From positions 1-10,214 of the forward strand of contig JAOTWK010000091.1 in the NCBI GenBank assembly GCA_029862935.1: DNA of 10,214 nt, written 5' to 3'. This document shows positions 1-6,587 of the stretch, piece after piece. The notes beneath the pieces are model-generated. The model did no database searches, was not told where the DNA came from, and saw only the letters and a program-made list of their open reading frames with translations. Origin of the DNA: Gemmatimonadota bacterium. Its GTDB lineage: Bacteria > Gemmatimonadota > Gemmatimonadetes > Gemmatimonadales > GWC2-71-9. The translations under genes were made by a program, and so were the position numbers. Position 1 is the first letter of the stretch, and every line of letters starts with the position of its first letter.

Positions 1-55
1 CGTCCGGGAGCGCGCGCACCATGTCCGCGGTGTAGTACGTGACGGCCATACCCAT
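1..55 (-). CDS. Uma2 family endonuclease, N-terminal fragment (gene runs off the left edge)
   Basis: Reading the minus strand from an ATG at 55-53 gives MGMAVTYYTADMVRALPD before the window ends. A second ATG at 49-47 gives MAVTYYTADMVRALPD, which matches how Uma2 (DUF820) proteins usually begin: a short strand, then a 'T.eelraLPed' segment leading to the 'yEvvdGel' block, which here would lie outside the window. Uma2 proteins have a PD-(D/E)XK nuclease-like fold, often occur in many copies per genome, and their role is poorly understood. Only 18 codons are visible, no catalytic residue is in view, and neither ATG has a clear Shine-Dalgarno sequence, so the choice between 55 and 49 is open. 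The gene is divergent from the lipoprotein at 304. The identification rests on N-terminal resemblance alone. Confidence 0.55.
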   Translation of the reverse strand, partial: MGMAVTYYTADMVRALPD

Positions 56-294
56 AAGCTCGGCTCGGCGGAGAGGGGAAAGCAAGTGGACATGCAACAC
101 GGTCGGCTGCGCCACCCGCGGCTCCCGAACCGGGATCGCGCTCGCCGGGGCGTTTGCTCGCGCCGGGCCGCGTCCCCCCCGACGGCAGCCCCTGGGCGTG
201 ACCGAGAGGCACGGAGACAGGTATCAAGGCTGAGCGGGTCAGGGTCTCCGTGAGCAGGTCAACGTCCACCCTTTGTTGGATTGGGCAGATTGCC

Positions 295-299
295 GGAGG
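295..299 (+). promoter_or_regulatory. Ribosome binding site deciding the 304 start
   Basis: GGAGG lies four bases before the ATG at 304. It favours this start over the upstream in-frame GTG at 250, which has no such site, and over the ATG at 352. Confidence 0.6.
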
Positions 300-303
300 T
301 GCT

Positions 304-903
304 ATGCGTCGGGTACAACAGCCGCTTCGCGGGAGGCGACCCCCCGCGGTGATGCGGTGCCTGGCGGTCGCGGTGGCAGGAATGACGCTGGCGTGTGGGG
401 AGTCGACAGGTCCGATCGGCATGATGGACCCCAGCCGTTCCGACCCCGACGTTCCGCGGTTCGAGCTGCAGCGCGGGGCCCTGGGATGGGAAGCCACCAT
501 CCCGTTTGTTTTCACCAACGCGACCGACGCAGCCGTGTTCCTCGACAACTGCAACGGGTGGACCGGCGCCAGCTTCGAGCAACTGGTGGGCGACGAGTGG
601 GTCTTTGCGCTCGGCGTCGGACGGCCGGATTGCCTTGGTCAGCCGATCGAAGTCCGGCCCGGGGGCACGTGGGAGACCGACGTGCCGTTCTTTGCGGCCT
701 ACCCGGACAACGAGGTCGAACCCAAGCTGAGCGTGGCACAGGTCGAAGGCCGGTATCGGATCGTCCTCGAGGGTGTCTACACCCGTCGCCCCCCGGCGTC
801 GTTCGAGGAGACCCCAGGCTGGGTCTATGGCCCGGCCTCGCCGTACTATGTTCCCAAGGACCGTCGGATTTCGGCCACCTTCGAGCTGGTGGTGCGGAAC
901 TAG
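304..903 (+). CDS. Secreted lipoprotein of unknown function (199 aa)
   Basis: The protein begins with an arginine-rich stretch (residues 1-18), then a hydrophobic segment (19-30) ending in TLAC, with Cys31 as the likely lipidated residue. The -3 position is Thr rather than Leu, so the lipobox is imperfect. The mature end reads CGESTGP, a pattern I recall from many Gemmatimonadota lipoproteins. The rest (about 50-199) looks like a single beta-rich, Ig-like domain: an 'IPFVFTNATDAAVFLDNCNG' strand pair, a central GDEWVFAL, a second Cys in RPDCLG, a PGGTW turn and a GRYRIVLEGV strand near the end. The two mature cysteines (in DNCNG and RPDCLG) could form a disulfide. Secretion and lipidation are inferred from the signal, and I cannot assign a function. 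An alternative start at 352 would leave a shorter, still plausible signal peptide. The gene ends in a hairpin at 916-961 and faces the cytochrome gene. Confidence 0.75.
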   Translation: MRRVQQPLRGRRPPAVMRCLAVAVAGMTLACGESTGPIGMMDPSRSDPDVPRFELQRGALGWEATIPFVFTNATDAAVFLDNCNGWTGASFEQLVGDEWVFALGVGRPDCLGQPIEVRPGGTWETDVPFFAAYPDNEVEPKLSVAQVEGRYRIVLEGVYTRRPPASFEETPGWVYGPASPYYVPKDRRISATFELVVRN

Positions 904-915
904 GCCGGCGCGCTG

Positions 916-961
916 CTGCCCTGCCGCCTTGTCTCGACAGCGGGGCAGGGCGGCAGGGTGG
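916..961. terminator. Long hairpin between convergent genes, probable bidirectional terminator
   Basis: The arm CCCTGCCGCC (919-928) is the exact reverse complement of GGCGGCAGGG (949-958). Pairing continues inward through G-C, A-T and G-T pairs to a four-base loop ACAG (937-940), and outward by two wobbles and one C-G pair. This gives a stem of about 21 pairs. It starts 13 bases after the lipoprotein stop and sits about 80 bases beyond the cytochrome stop on the other strand. No T-tract follows on either strand, so it is not a textbook intrinsic terminator. It may instead protect 3' ends or be a palindromic repeat. Confidence 0.5.
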
Positions 962-1041
962 GCGTTACGAGCAATCTCCCAACGACCAGGCGGAGCGTCA
1001 TCCGCCGCGATCCGCGCGTCCGCGACTGACCGCGACGTTTC

Positions 1042-1935
1042 CTACCGCCCCGCCATCGTCCCCATCTCGTCCCAGTGCATCCGCGTCAGCGCCGACGGCG
1101 CGTGCACCAGGTGGCACTTGCCGCAGCTTTCCTGGCCGACCTCCTGCGCGGCGTGCTGCACCACCTGCGGGTCGGGCTGCGCCTGCTGGAGCGCCGCACC
1201 CAACGCATCGATCTTCTGCCACACGTCGGCGTCCACGAAGTAGCGACGCTCGGTCGTGTGGCACGACGCGCAGACGGTGGCGAGCAACGCGAAGCGCGCC
1301 CGGAAGGTGTCGTAGTGCCCGCGCGCGCTCTCTGGCTGCCCCTGCATCGCATCCACGACGGCACCGGTGAGCGCGGCGTCGATCTCGCGCATCAGCTCGG
1401 GGTAGCGCAGCTCCCGTCCTGACGCCGGCTCGGTGATCCGAAGCGCCATGAAGTCACCGAAGCGGTACCGGAAGTAGGCCTTCGGGAGGTTGGCGACGTG
1501 GCACGAGTGGCAGACCGCCCCGACCTCCTGGAACGCCGCACCGATCGCGTCGGGATCACCGGCCTCCAGCGCCGCCCCCAGGCGGTCCACCGGCTCGATC
1601 GGGTATTGGGCCGCCCACTCCGGCACCATCTGCGACACGGCAACGTACTCGTCGCGGAATTGCGGGAACCCGCGCTGCACGTTTTCCATGTCCTGCTCGC
1701 CGAGATCGACGTCGAGCGCGGTCATCGCTCCGGACAGCTGGTGCATTCGCGCGAGATAGACCGGCCCCTCCGCCTGCGGGGGATAGAACCGATCGAGGGA
1801 GGCCGGGGGCGGGCCGACCATCGCCTCGAGCTCGGCGACCCGCTCGCGCAACTGCTGGACCTCTGCGCCCTGATCGGGAGCGCACGCTGACGCGAGCGCG
1901 AGGGCGGCCATGGGAAGGAGCGTGATACGACGCAT
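1042..1935 (-). CDS. Triheme c-type cytochrome lipoprotein (297 aa)
   Basis: A signal peptide (residues 1-17: basic MRR, then hydrophobic) ends in ALASAC, so Cys18 is probably lipidated and the protein anchored outside the inner membrane. Residues 24-40 form a short heptad-like helix, a possible coiled coil. Three CXXCH heme attachment motifs follow: CHSCH at 142-146, CASCH at 222-226 and CGKCH at 271-275. The helical segments before each motif, and the placing of the first and third motifs at the ends of about 85- and 75-residue helical blocks, recall cytochrome c' type bundles, perhaps duplicated. That fold is my inference. An electron-transfer or redox-sensing role outside the cytoplasm is likely, but the partner is unknown and no oxidase or reductase gene lies nearby. 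No clear Shine-Dalgarno precedes the ATG. The signal peptide fixes the start to within a few codons (Met9 is the only nearby alternative). A promoter-like pair lies about 58 bases upstream. Confidence 0.85.
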   Translation of the reverse strand: MRRITLLPMAALALASACAPDQGAEVQQLRERVAELEAMVGPPPASLDRFYPPQAEGPVYLARMHQLSGAMTALDVDLGEQDMENVQRGFPQFRDEYVAVSQMVPEWAAQYPIEPVDRLGAALEAGDPDAIGAAFQEVGAVCHSCHVANLPKAYFRYRFGDFMALRITEPASGRELRYPELMREIDAALTGAVVDAMQGQPESARGHYDTFRARFALLATVCASCHTTERRYFVDADVWQKIDALGAALQQAQPDPQVVQHAAQEVGQESCGKCHLVHAPSALTRMHWDEMGTMAGR

Positions 1936-1992
1936 GGGAGGACGCTCTTCTGCTGGTGGTTGTCTGAACGGTGTGTCCCTTTGCCGGCGGGA

Positions 1993-2021
1993 AGTATGCC
2001 GTCCCGAAAAGGCGCTGTCGA
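1993..2021 (-). promoter_or_regulatory. Sigma70-like promoter for the triheme cytochrome gene
   Basis: On the minus strand TCGACA (2021-2016, five of six matches to TTGACA) is followed after exactly 17 bases by CATACT (1998-1993, four of six matches to TATAAT). Transcription would begin near 1986 and leave a leader of about 50 bases before the ATG at 1935. It suggests that the cytochrome is transcribed separately from the RNA repair operon upstream on the same strand. Confidence 0.4.
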
Positions 2022-2130
2022 GATGCCGGGACGCCGGGCCGCAACCCGAAGGTGACGACTCGGCGGCTTCCGGCTCGCGGATTGGGTTGGCAACCAGACG
2101 TTCACGAAGAAGCGGTCAGAGCATGCACCA

Positions 2131-2168
2131 TGAGCGGGCGCCGGCAAGATTCGGGAAGCGCCCGTGCA
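2131..2168 (-). terminator. Inverted repeat after pnkp, possible terminator
   Basis: CGGGCGC (2135-2141) and GCGCCCG (2158-2164) pair perfectly across a 16-base loop. A G-T wobble and two further pairs (TG with CA) beyond a mismatch extend the stem outward. It begins 35 bases past the pnkp stop codon on the minus strand and lies before the cytochrome promoter. There is no T-tract. GC-rich DNA throws up such repeats by chance, so support is modest. Confidence 0.3.
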
Positions 2169-2202
2169 CGGTTGCTTGGTTCCCCGATTCGCCCAGGTCC
2201 GG

Positions 2203-4749
2203 CTACAGCCGTGGGTCCACCGGCTCACTCTCCAGCGCGAGCACACCGAACGCGCACTCATGCACCCGCCGCAGCGGTTCGCGCCGCACAAACCGGTCGA
2301 GTCCCTCAAGCCCGAGCGCGAATTCCCGCAACGCCAGCGACCGCTTCCTCCCAAGGGCTCGCGATCGGAGCCGGGCGAGATGCTCGGACTCGGTATAATC
2401 GGGCCCGTAGATGATCCGGAGGTACTCCCGTCCCCGCACCTTCACCGCGGGCTGAAGGAGGCCGCGCCGCCCGTACGCCACGAACGACGAGGGCTTGACC
2501 ACCATGCCTTCCCCTCCCCCACCGGTCAGACCCTCCCACCACGAGACGGCATCTCCTACCTCGCGGTCGGCGTCCAGGCGGACGGTCCGCTGGGCCGTGC
2601 GCATCAGCACTGATCCCGCCGCTTCGACGACCTCCCCGATTGCTTCCAGGTGCCACCGATGGTCCTTGCCGCTGTGCACCGCCCCCTCGGTGGCCATCAC
2701 GTGAAACGGCGCCAGCTTGAGGTCTTCGAGAGAACCGACATCCCAGCAGTAGCGGGCGTACGCCTCTGTGAAGCCAGCGGCGTTGCGTGCGCGCGCCGCA
2801 TACCGATCGAGCAGTGCGTCCACGGCGCCACCGCCCGCCTTCGCGGCGCTGAGGGCCTCCAAGACCTCCGAAAGGGCTGCCTGCGCCGCCGCACCGACGG
2901 CCGCGTACTGCTGCCGAATCAACTCTCGCGCCTTCTCCGACCACGGCATCAGCTCACAGTCGAGACAGACCCAGTCCGTCTCATGCTTTTCCCAGAAGCC
3001 GCTCGCCTCCAAGGCGCGCTGAACCGTCTCCAGCAACTCCCGCTCGCGGTCGGTGCTCTCGAAGAACCTCCGCCCCGTTCGCGTATAGCACGCCCCAATA
3101 CCGCCGTCGATTGCCCCGAAGCGTCGATGTGCCGCCGCCTCGTCCCGACACACCACGATCACCGCGCGCGACCCCATGTGCTTCTCTTCGCACACGACGG
3201 CCTCGACGCCGTTCGCCTGGAAGTATCGAAACGCTTCGTCAGGATGTTCCAGCACCCCGTCCCGCTTCGAGGTCTCCGTCGGTGACATGGTCGGCGGCAG
3301 ATAGATCAGCCATCTCGGGTCCACGGCGAACCGACTGATCACCTCCAACGCGGCGATGCCGTTCTCTTCTCTGATCGTGACGTTGCGCTTGAGCCCGGTC
3401 GGGATGATCCGTTTGCCTGTCACGTCCGCGATGTCCAGCACGTCGTCGACCACCTGCTGGGCGGTCCGCCCGGCCGGCGGCGACCTGGCGCCGATGGGCT
3501 TCGCCGGCTCCGCGTACATCTGAGCGGCCCGCACGGAAACCAGCTCGCGCTCCGGGTACCGGAGCGCCGTAAGACGCCCGCCAAAGACACACCCGGTGTC
3601 GATGTTGATGGTGCGGTTGACCCACTCCGCCTCGGGGACCGGTGTGTGGCCGTAGACCACGGTGGCCGAGCCCCGATACTCGGAAGCCCAGTCGTACCGG
3701 ATCGGCAGCCCGAACTCGTCGGACTCCCCGGTCGTCTCCCCGTACAGCGCGAACGCCCGGACCGCGCCCGATCCGCGCCCCTGGAGCTCCTCCTTCATTC
3801 CCGCGTGCGCCACCACGAGCTTGCCGTCGTCGAACACGTAGTGACTCACCAGCCCATCGAGGAATCGTAAGACTTGATCGCGGAACGCTTCGGGCTCCTG
3901 CGCAAGCTGCTCGAGCGACCGGTCCAGACCGTGGGCGATACGCACCTGCTTCCCGCGAAGCGCCTTCACGAGCTTCATGTCGTGGTTGCCCGGGACGCAG
4001 TGCGCGTGTCCGGAGGTGACCATGTCCATCACGAGACGCAGCGTGGCGGGGATACGCGGTCCTCGATCCACGAGGTCCCCTACGAACACGGCCATGCGGC
4101 CCTCGGGATGACCCCATACCCCGTCCTCGTCTCGCACGTACCCCAACTCGGACAACAGCGCTTCCAACTCGCTGCAACACCCGTGCACATCTCCGATGAT
4201 GTCGAACGGGCCGTGCTCGTCGCGACGGTTGTTCCAGAGCGGCTGCCGCGCGATCGTCACGCGTTCGACGTCGTCGGGAGATGTGAACACGTGGATGTGC
4301 CGGAAGCCCTCGCGTTTGAGACTCCGCAGCGCTCGCCGCAACTGGCTCCGCTGCTGGCGAATCACGTGTCGCCCGAACGCGCGGTCCGGACGCGCACGGT
4401 TTCGCTCCTGACACACCCGCTCCGGCACATCGAACACGATCGCGACCGGGATCGCGTGGTACTGGCGGGCGAGCGCCATGAGCGGCTTCCGCGCCTCAGC
4501 CTGCACGTTGGTCGCGTCCACGACGGTCAGCCGCCCGCCGCGGAGACGCACTCCCGCAATGTGGTGAAGGACCTCGAACGCCGCGGTGGTCGCGGACTGG
4601 TCGTTCTCGTCGTCCGCCACGAGCCCGCGGCACGTGTCCGACGACAGCACCTCCGTGGCCAGGAAGTGGCGTCGCGCGAACGTGGACTTGCCCGACCCGG
4701 ATGGGCCGATGAGCACAACAACCGCCAGCTCAGGAATGGCGACGGTCAT
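2203..4749 (-). CDS. pnkp: Polynucleotide kinase-phosphatase-ligase Pnkp (848 aa), RNA repair
   Basis: This is the end-healing and sealing enzyme of bacterial RNA repair. It phosphorylates 5'-OH ends, removes 2',3'-cyclic or 2'-/3'-phosphates, and ligates when Hen1 assists. Three modules are visible. The kinase (about 1-170) has a P-loop GPSGSGKST at 15-23 (Lys21, Ser22), Asp38 and Arg41. The binuclear metallophosphatase (about 180-400) has GDVHG (Asp187, His189), GDLVDRGP (Asp225, Arg229), GNHD (Asn255, His256), His315, GHTP (His368) and Asp384. The ligase-type adenylyltransferase (about 480-848) has LIYLPPTMSP, then EEKHMGSR with nucleophile Lys523, DCELMPW (597-603), EGMVVKP (747-753) and PAVKVRG (767-773). 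As I remember it, Clostridium thermocellum Pnkp is about 870 aa with the same order, and its phosphatase residues match after an 8-residue offset. The ATG at 4749 overlaps the hen1 stop as ATGA, implying translational coupling. The open frame continues to 4881, but that extension lies inside hen1 and is not family-like. Confidence 0.97.
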   Translation of the reverse strand: MTVAIPELAVVVLIGPSGSGKSTFARRHFLATEVLSSDTCRGLVADDENDQSATTAAFEVLHHIAGVRLRGGRLTVVDATNVQAEARKPLMALARQYHAIPVAIVFDVPERVCQERNRARPDRAFGRHVIRQQRSQLRRALRSLKREGFRHIHVFTSPDDVERVTIARQPLWNNRRDEHGPFDIIGDVHGCCSELEALLSELGYVRDEDGVWGHPEGRMAVFVGDLVDRGPRIPATLRLVMDMVTSGHAHCVPGNHDMKLVKALRGKQVRIAHGLDRSLEQLAQEPEAFRDQVLRFLDGLVSHYVFDDGKLVVAHAGMKEELQGRGSGAVRAFALYGETTGESDEFGLPIRYDWASEYRGSATVVYGHTPVPEAEWVNRTINIDTGCVFGGRLTALRYPERELVSVRAAQMYAEPAKPIGARSPPAGRTAQQVVDDVLDIADVTGKRIIPTGLKRNVTIREENGIAALEVISRFAVDPRWLIYLPPTMSPTETSKRDGVLEHPDEAFRYFQANGVEAVVCEEKHMGSRAVIVVCRDEAAAHRRFGAIDGGIGACYTRTGRRFFESTDRERELLETVQRALEASGFWEKHETDWVCLDCELMPWSEKARELIRQQYAAVGAAAQAALSEVLEALSAAKAGGGAVDALLDRYAARARNAAGFTEAYARYCWDVGSLEDLKLAPFHVMATEGAVHSGKDHRWHLEAIGEVVEAAGSVLMRTAQRTVRLDADREVGDAVSWWEGLTGGGGEGMVVKPSSFVAYGRRGLLQPAVKVRGREYLRIIYGPDYTESEHLARLRSRALGRKRSLALREFALGLEGLDRFVRREPLRRVHECAFGVLALESEPVDPRL

Positions 4750-6143
4750 CGCGAGAACACCGCCATTTGCGTGGGCCCGCCCAGTTCCGGGTCGCTCTCG
4801 CCGATCGACGCATAGCGTACCGAGTACCCGTGCGCCGCCGCCACGCGGTCGCCCCACAACGCGAACTCCGCGCGGGTCCATTCGAACCGATGGTCACGAT
4901 GACGGAACCGGTCCGCTGGCAGGGACTCCCATTTCACATTGTACTCGGCGTTCGGCGTCGTCACGACGACCGTGCCGGGCCGGGCGAACTCGAACACGGT
5001 CCGCTCGAACGCGGTGAGTCTGGGCGGATCGAGGTGCTCAATCACCTCTACGGCCGCAGCGGCGTCGAATCCCGCAAGTCGCTCGTCCCGATACATGAGG
5101 GAGCCATGCATCAGCCGGACACGCTCGCGTTGCGATGCCGGGAGGCGGTCGAGCTTGAGCCGCGACTCCGCAATTTCGAGGGCTCGCCAGGAGACGTCCA
5201 TGGCCAGGATGTCCCGGAACTGCCGGTCCTTCAACAGGAGGCCGGTGAGACGCCCCTCGCCACACCCGAGGTCCAACACGCGGGCGGCTCCGGTCTCCTT
5301 GAGTGCTCCGAGGACTGCCTCGAGACGCTGCCGGTTGAGGGAGATCGTCTCCTCAACAGCCTGTTCCTCTCGGTCGGCCTGGCCACTGCCGTCGCCGCCC
5401 GGGGCCTCCTCCTGCGTGAGCCGCTCAACGGCCGCACGAACGAGGCTCGTCTGATGCTTGAGATACCGTGTCGCGATGGTTTCGCGCGCTGGGTGCGTTT
5501 CGAGCCAACCGGTACCGAAGCGAAGCAGCTTCTCCACCTCGTCCTGCGATACCCAGTAGTGCTTCTCATCATCCAGCACCGGAATCAGCACGTACAGATG
5601 CGACAGCAGGTCAGCCACGCGCTTCGACGCTCGTAATGTCACAGTGAAATACCGACTGCTGCCCCACGCCGGTTCGTCCGGGTTGAGGGGGTGTCTTGTC
5701 GCCTCCACCTCGTAGCCGAGCGGTTCGAAGAGGTCGCGCAGTACGCGCTCACCGCCGCGTACCGGCAGGACCGCCAGCTTCGCCTCGAGTGGCAGGCTCT
5801 GGTCGACCAGGTCAGGTCGTTCTTTGCTCCGCGCGTGGAGGGCGCTGCCGAACACCCTGGCGATCGCCACCGACATGAAGGACGACGCTGTGTACGGTCG
5901 GTCGTTCACGTACCTACGCAGCATACCGGCCTCTCCGTCCGGCCCCTTCGCGCGACGGACCAAACCGATCGGATCAATATCCAGCAGCAGTGCACACGTG
6001 CACCGATCGGATGAGCGGTCCGGGTAGAACACGTGCGCCTCACCGAACGGCAACTCAAACGACTGGACCCGGTCGGGGTTCTTGTGCAGCAGATACCCCA
6101 GGTCGGTCGCGGGCTGGTACACGGTCGAGAGCGTGAGAAGCAT
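4746..6143 (-). CDS. hen1: Hen1: RNA 3'-end ribose 2'-O-methyltransferase and Pnkp partner (465 aa)
   Basis: Hen1 methylates the 2'-OH of the 3'-terminal nucleotide of cleaved RNA before Pnkp seals it, and its N-terminal half switches on the Pnkp ligase. The N-terminal domain (1 to about 240) opens with the family signature MLLTLSTVYQPATDLGYLLH and the HVFYP block at 37-41. A glycine- and acid-rich linker (about 243-262) follows. The C-terminal SAM-dependent methyltransferase has motif I DLGCGEGRL at 291-299 and Asp316 in LAMDVSW. The metal site expected for Hen1 is present: Glu366, Glu369 and His370 in EVIEHLDP, and His418 in RFRHRDHRFEW. These numbers agree with those I recall for C. thermocellum Hen1, also about 465 aa. 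TTPNAEYN (395-402) is the usual post-motif. The gene is first in the operon, and its stop overlaps the pnkp start by four bases. The ATG at 6143 is set by family homology. It has no Shine-Dalgarno, being preceded by a run of five C. The frame stays open to 6623, but those codons look non-coding. Confidence 0.97.
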   Translation of the reverse strand: MLLTLSTVYQPATDLGYLLHKNPDRVQSFELPFGEAHVFYPDRSSDRCTCALLLDIDPIGLVRRAKGPDGEAGMLRRYVNDRPYTASSFMSVAIARVFGSALHARSKERPDLVDQSLPLEAKLAVLPVRGGERVLRDLFEPLGYEVEATRHPLNPDEPAWGSSRYFTVTLRASKRVADLLSHLYVLIPVLDDEKHYWVSQDEVEKLLRFGTGWLETHPARETIATRYLKHQTSLVRAAVERLTQEEAPGGDGSGQADREEQAVEETISLNRQRLEAVLGALKETGAARVLDLGCGEGRLTGLLLKDRQFRDILAMDVSWRALEIAESRLKLDRLPASQRERVRLMHGSLMYRDERLAGFDAAAAVEVIEHLDPPRLTAFERTVFEFARPGTVVVTTPNAEYNVKWESLPADRFRHRDHRFEWTRAEFALWGDRVAAAHGYSVRYASIGESDPELGGPTQMAVFSR

Positions 6144-6151
6144 AGGGGGAG

Positions 6152-6157
6152 AATGTA
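6152..6157 (-). promoter_or_regulatory. Possible -10 element for a leaderless hen1 transcript
   Basis: TACATT (6157-6152 on the minus strand, four of six matches to TATAAT) ends eight bases before the hen1 ATG. Transcription from it would start at or next to the ATG. No recognisable -35 element is seen at 16-18 bases. The lack of a ribosome binding site is what makes the reading plausible. Confidence 0.25.
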
Positions 6158-6281
6158 GTCCCTTGGCAGAGGCGGCGGCCAGCGATCCCCTGCTGCCCTC
6201 GTGGCGTGTGCCCTCGAGCGCGGGGCGTGTACCGAGCACGCGGCCGCTCACCATGATGCTCATCAGGGGATACGAGAAAAC

Positions 6282-6327
6282 CCGGTTTGAGATTGGGGCT
6301 GGTTTCAATCGAGGCCGGTTCGAGACC
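6282..6327. repeat. Three degenerate direct repeats upstream of hen1
   Basis: CCGGTTTGAGATT (6282-6294), CTGGTTTCAATCG (6299-6311) and CCGGTTCGAGACC (6315-6327) recur with periods of 17 and 16 bases. Copies 1 and 3 agree at 10 of 13 positions and copies 1 and 2 at 7 of 13. All share C-GGTT, and copies 1 and 3 also share GAGA. GATTG (6291-6295) and CAATC (6306-6310) form a small inverted repeat within the block. It lies 139-184 bases before the hen1 start. Such spacing could suit a regulator on the hen1-pnkp promoter or be chance. Confidence 0.3.
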
Positions 6328-6587
6328 CTCGTTGGAAGTTGAACTCGACGGTTGTGCATCGGTCGAGGTCTTGGATATGCGGCCTGCGATGCCGTTGGTG
6401 ATTCGGTGGTAGCCGTTGCCTGTGCGAATCCGCCCAACACGCGGCTCCAGTGCCGCCGGGACGGTGGCGTGCCACGTTGCACTGTACCGCCGACCGGGCG
6501 CCGCGCGCCTGGAGGAGGCGAGCGCGTAGGCGATGGCGGAAGTAGACTACTGACCGTCAGGCTGCCCAGTACACTGCGAGCACCGTC

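Larger units (their letters stand above)
6144..6587. other. 444-base intergenic region between divergent hen1 and the membrane protein gene
   Basis: I see no convincing gene here. Open frames exist on both strands, but they are long only because stop codons are rare at this GC content, and none gives a protein I recognise. The region should contain the promoters of the hen1-pnkp operon and of the gene at 6588. Visible structure is limited to the weak -10 candidate next to hen1, a small dyad TGATG-CT-CATCA (6254-6265), the three degenerate repeats at 6282-6327, and TACACT (6570-6575) close to the 6588 start with no well-spaced -35 partner. Confidence 0.6.

Noticed and set aside
39..233. Plus-strand open frame of 64 codons at the left edge
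   Set aside because: Low-complexity Arg/Gly/Pro-rich translation, no ribosome site, and it overlaps the start and upstream region of the minus-strand Uma2-like gene.
3874..4815. Plus-strand open frame of 313 codons antisense to pnkp
   Set aside because: Shadow of the real pnkp gene. The translation is rich in His and Arg with no domain, while the other strand carries all the catalytic motifs.
4750..4881. Upstream extension of pnkp by 44 codons
   Set aside because: It would lie inside hen1. The P-loop should follow closely after the start, and the ATGA overlap gives the natural start at 4749.
4767..5636. Plus-strand open frame of 289 codons antisense to hen1
   Set aside because: Shadow frame in GC-rich DNA; hen1 motifs run throughout the opposite strand.
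6313..6330. tRNA T-arm look-alike (GGTTCGAGACC)
   Set aside because: The flanks do not form a five-pair T-stem and no anticodon or acceptor stem is found around it.
6432..6531. Possible integron attC site (GCCCAAC at 6432-6438, CTGGAG and GTAGGC at about 6509-6531)
   Set aside because: The right-hand core does not match GTTRRRY, and the other gaps between the plus-strand genes hold no similar elements, so a gene-cassette array is not supported.
6550..6575. CTGACC and TACACT as a promoter for the membrane protein gene
   Set aside because: The spacing is only 14 bases, too short for a normal sigma70 promoter.
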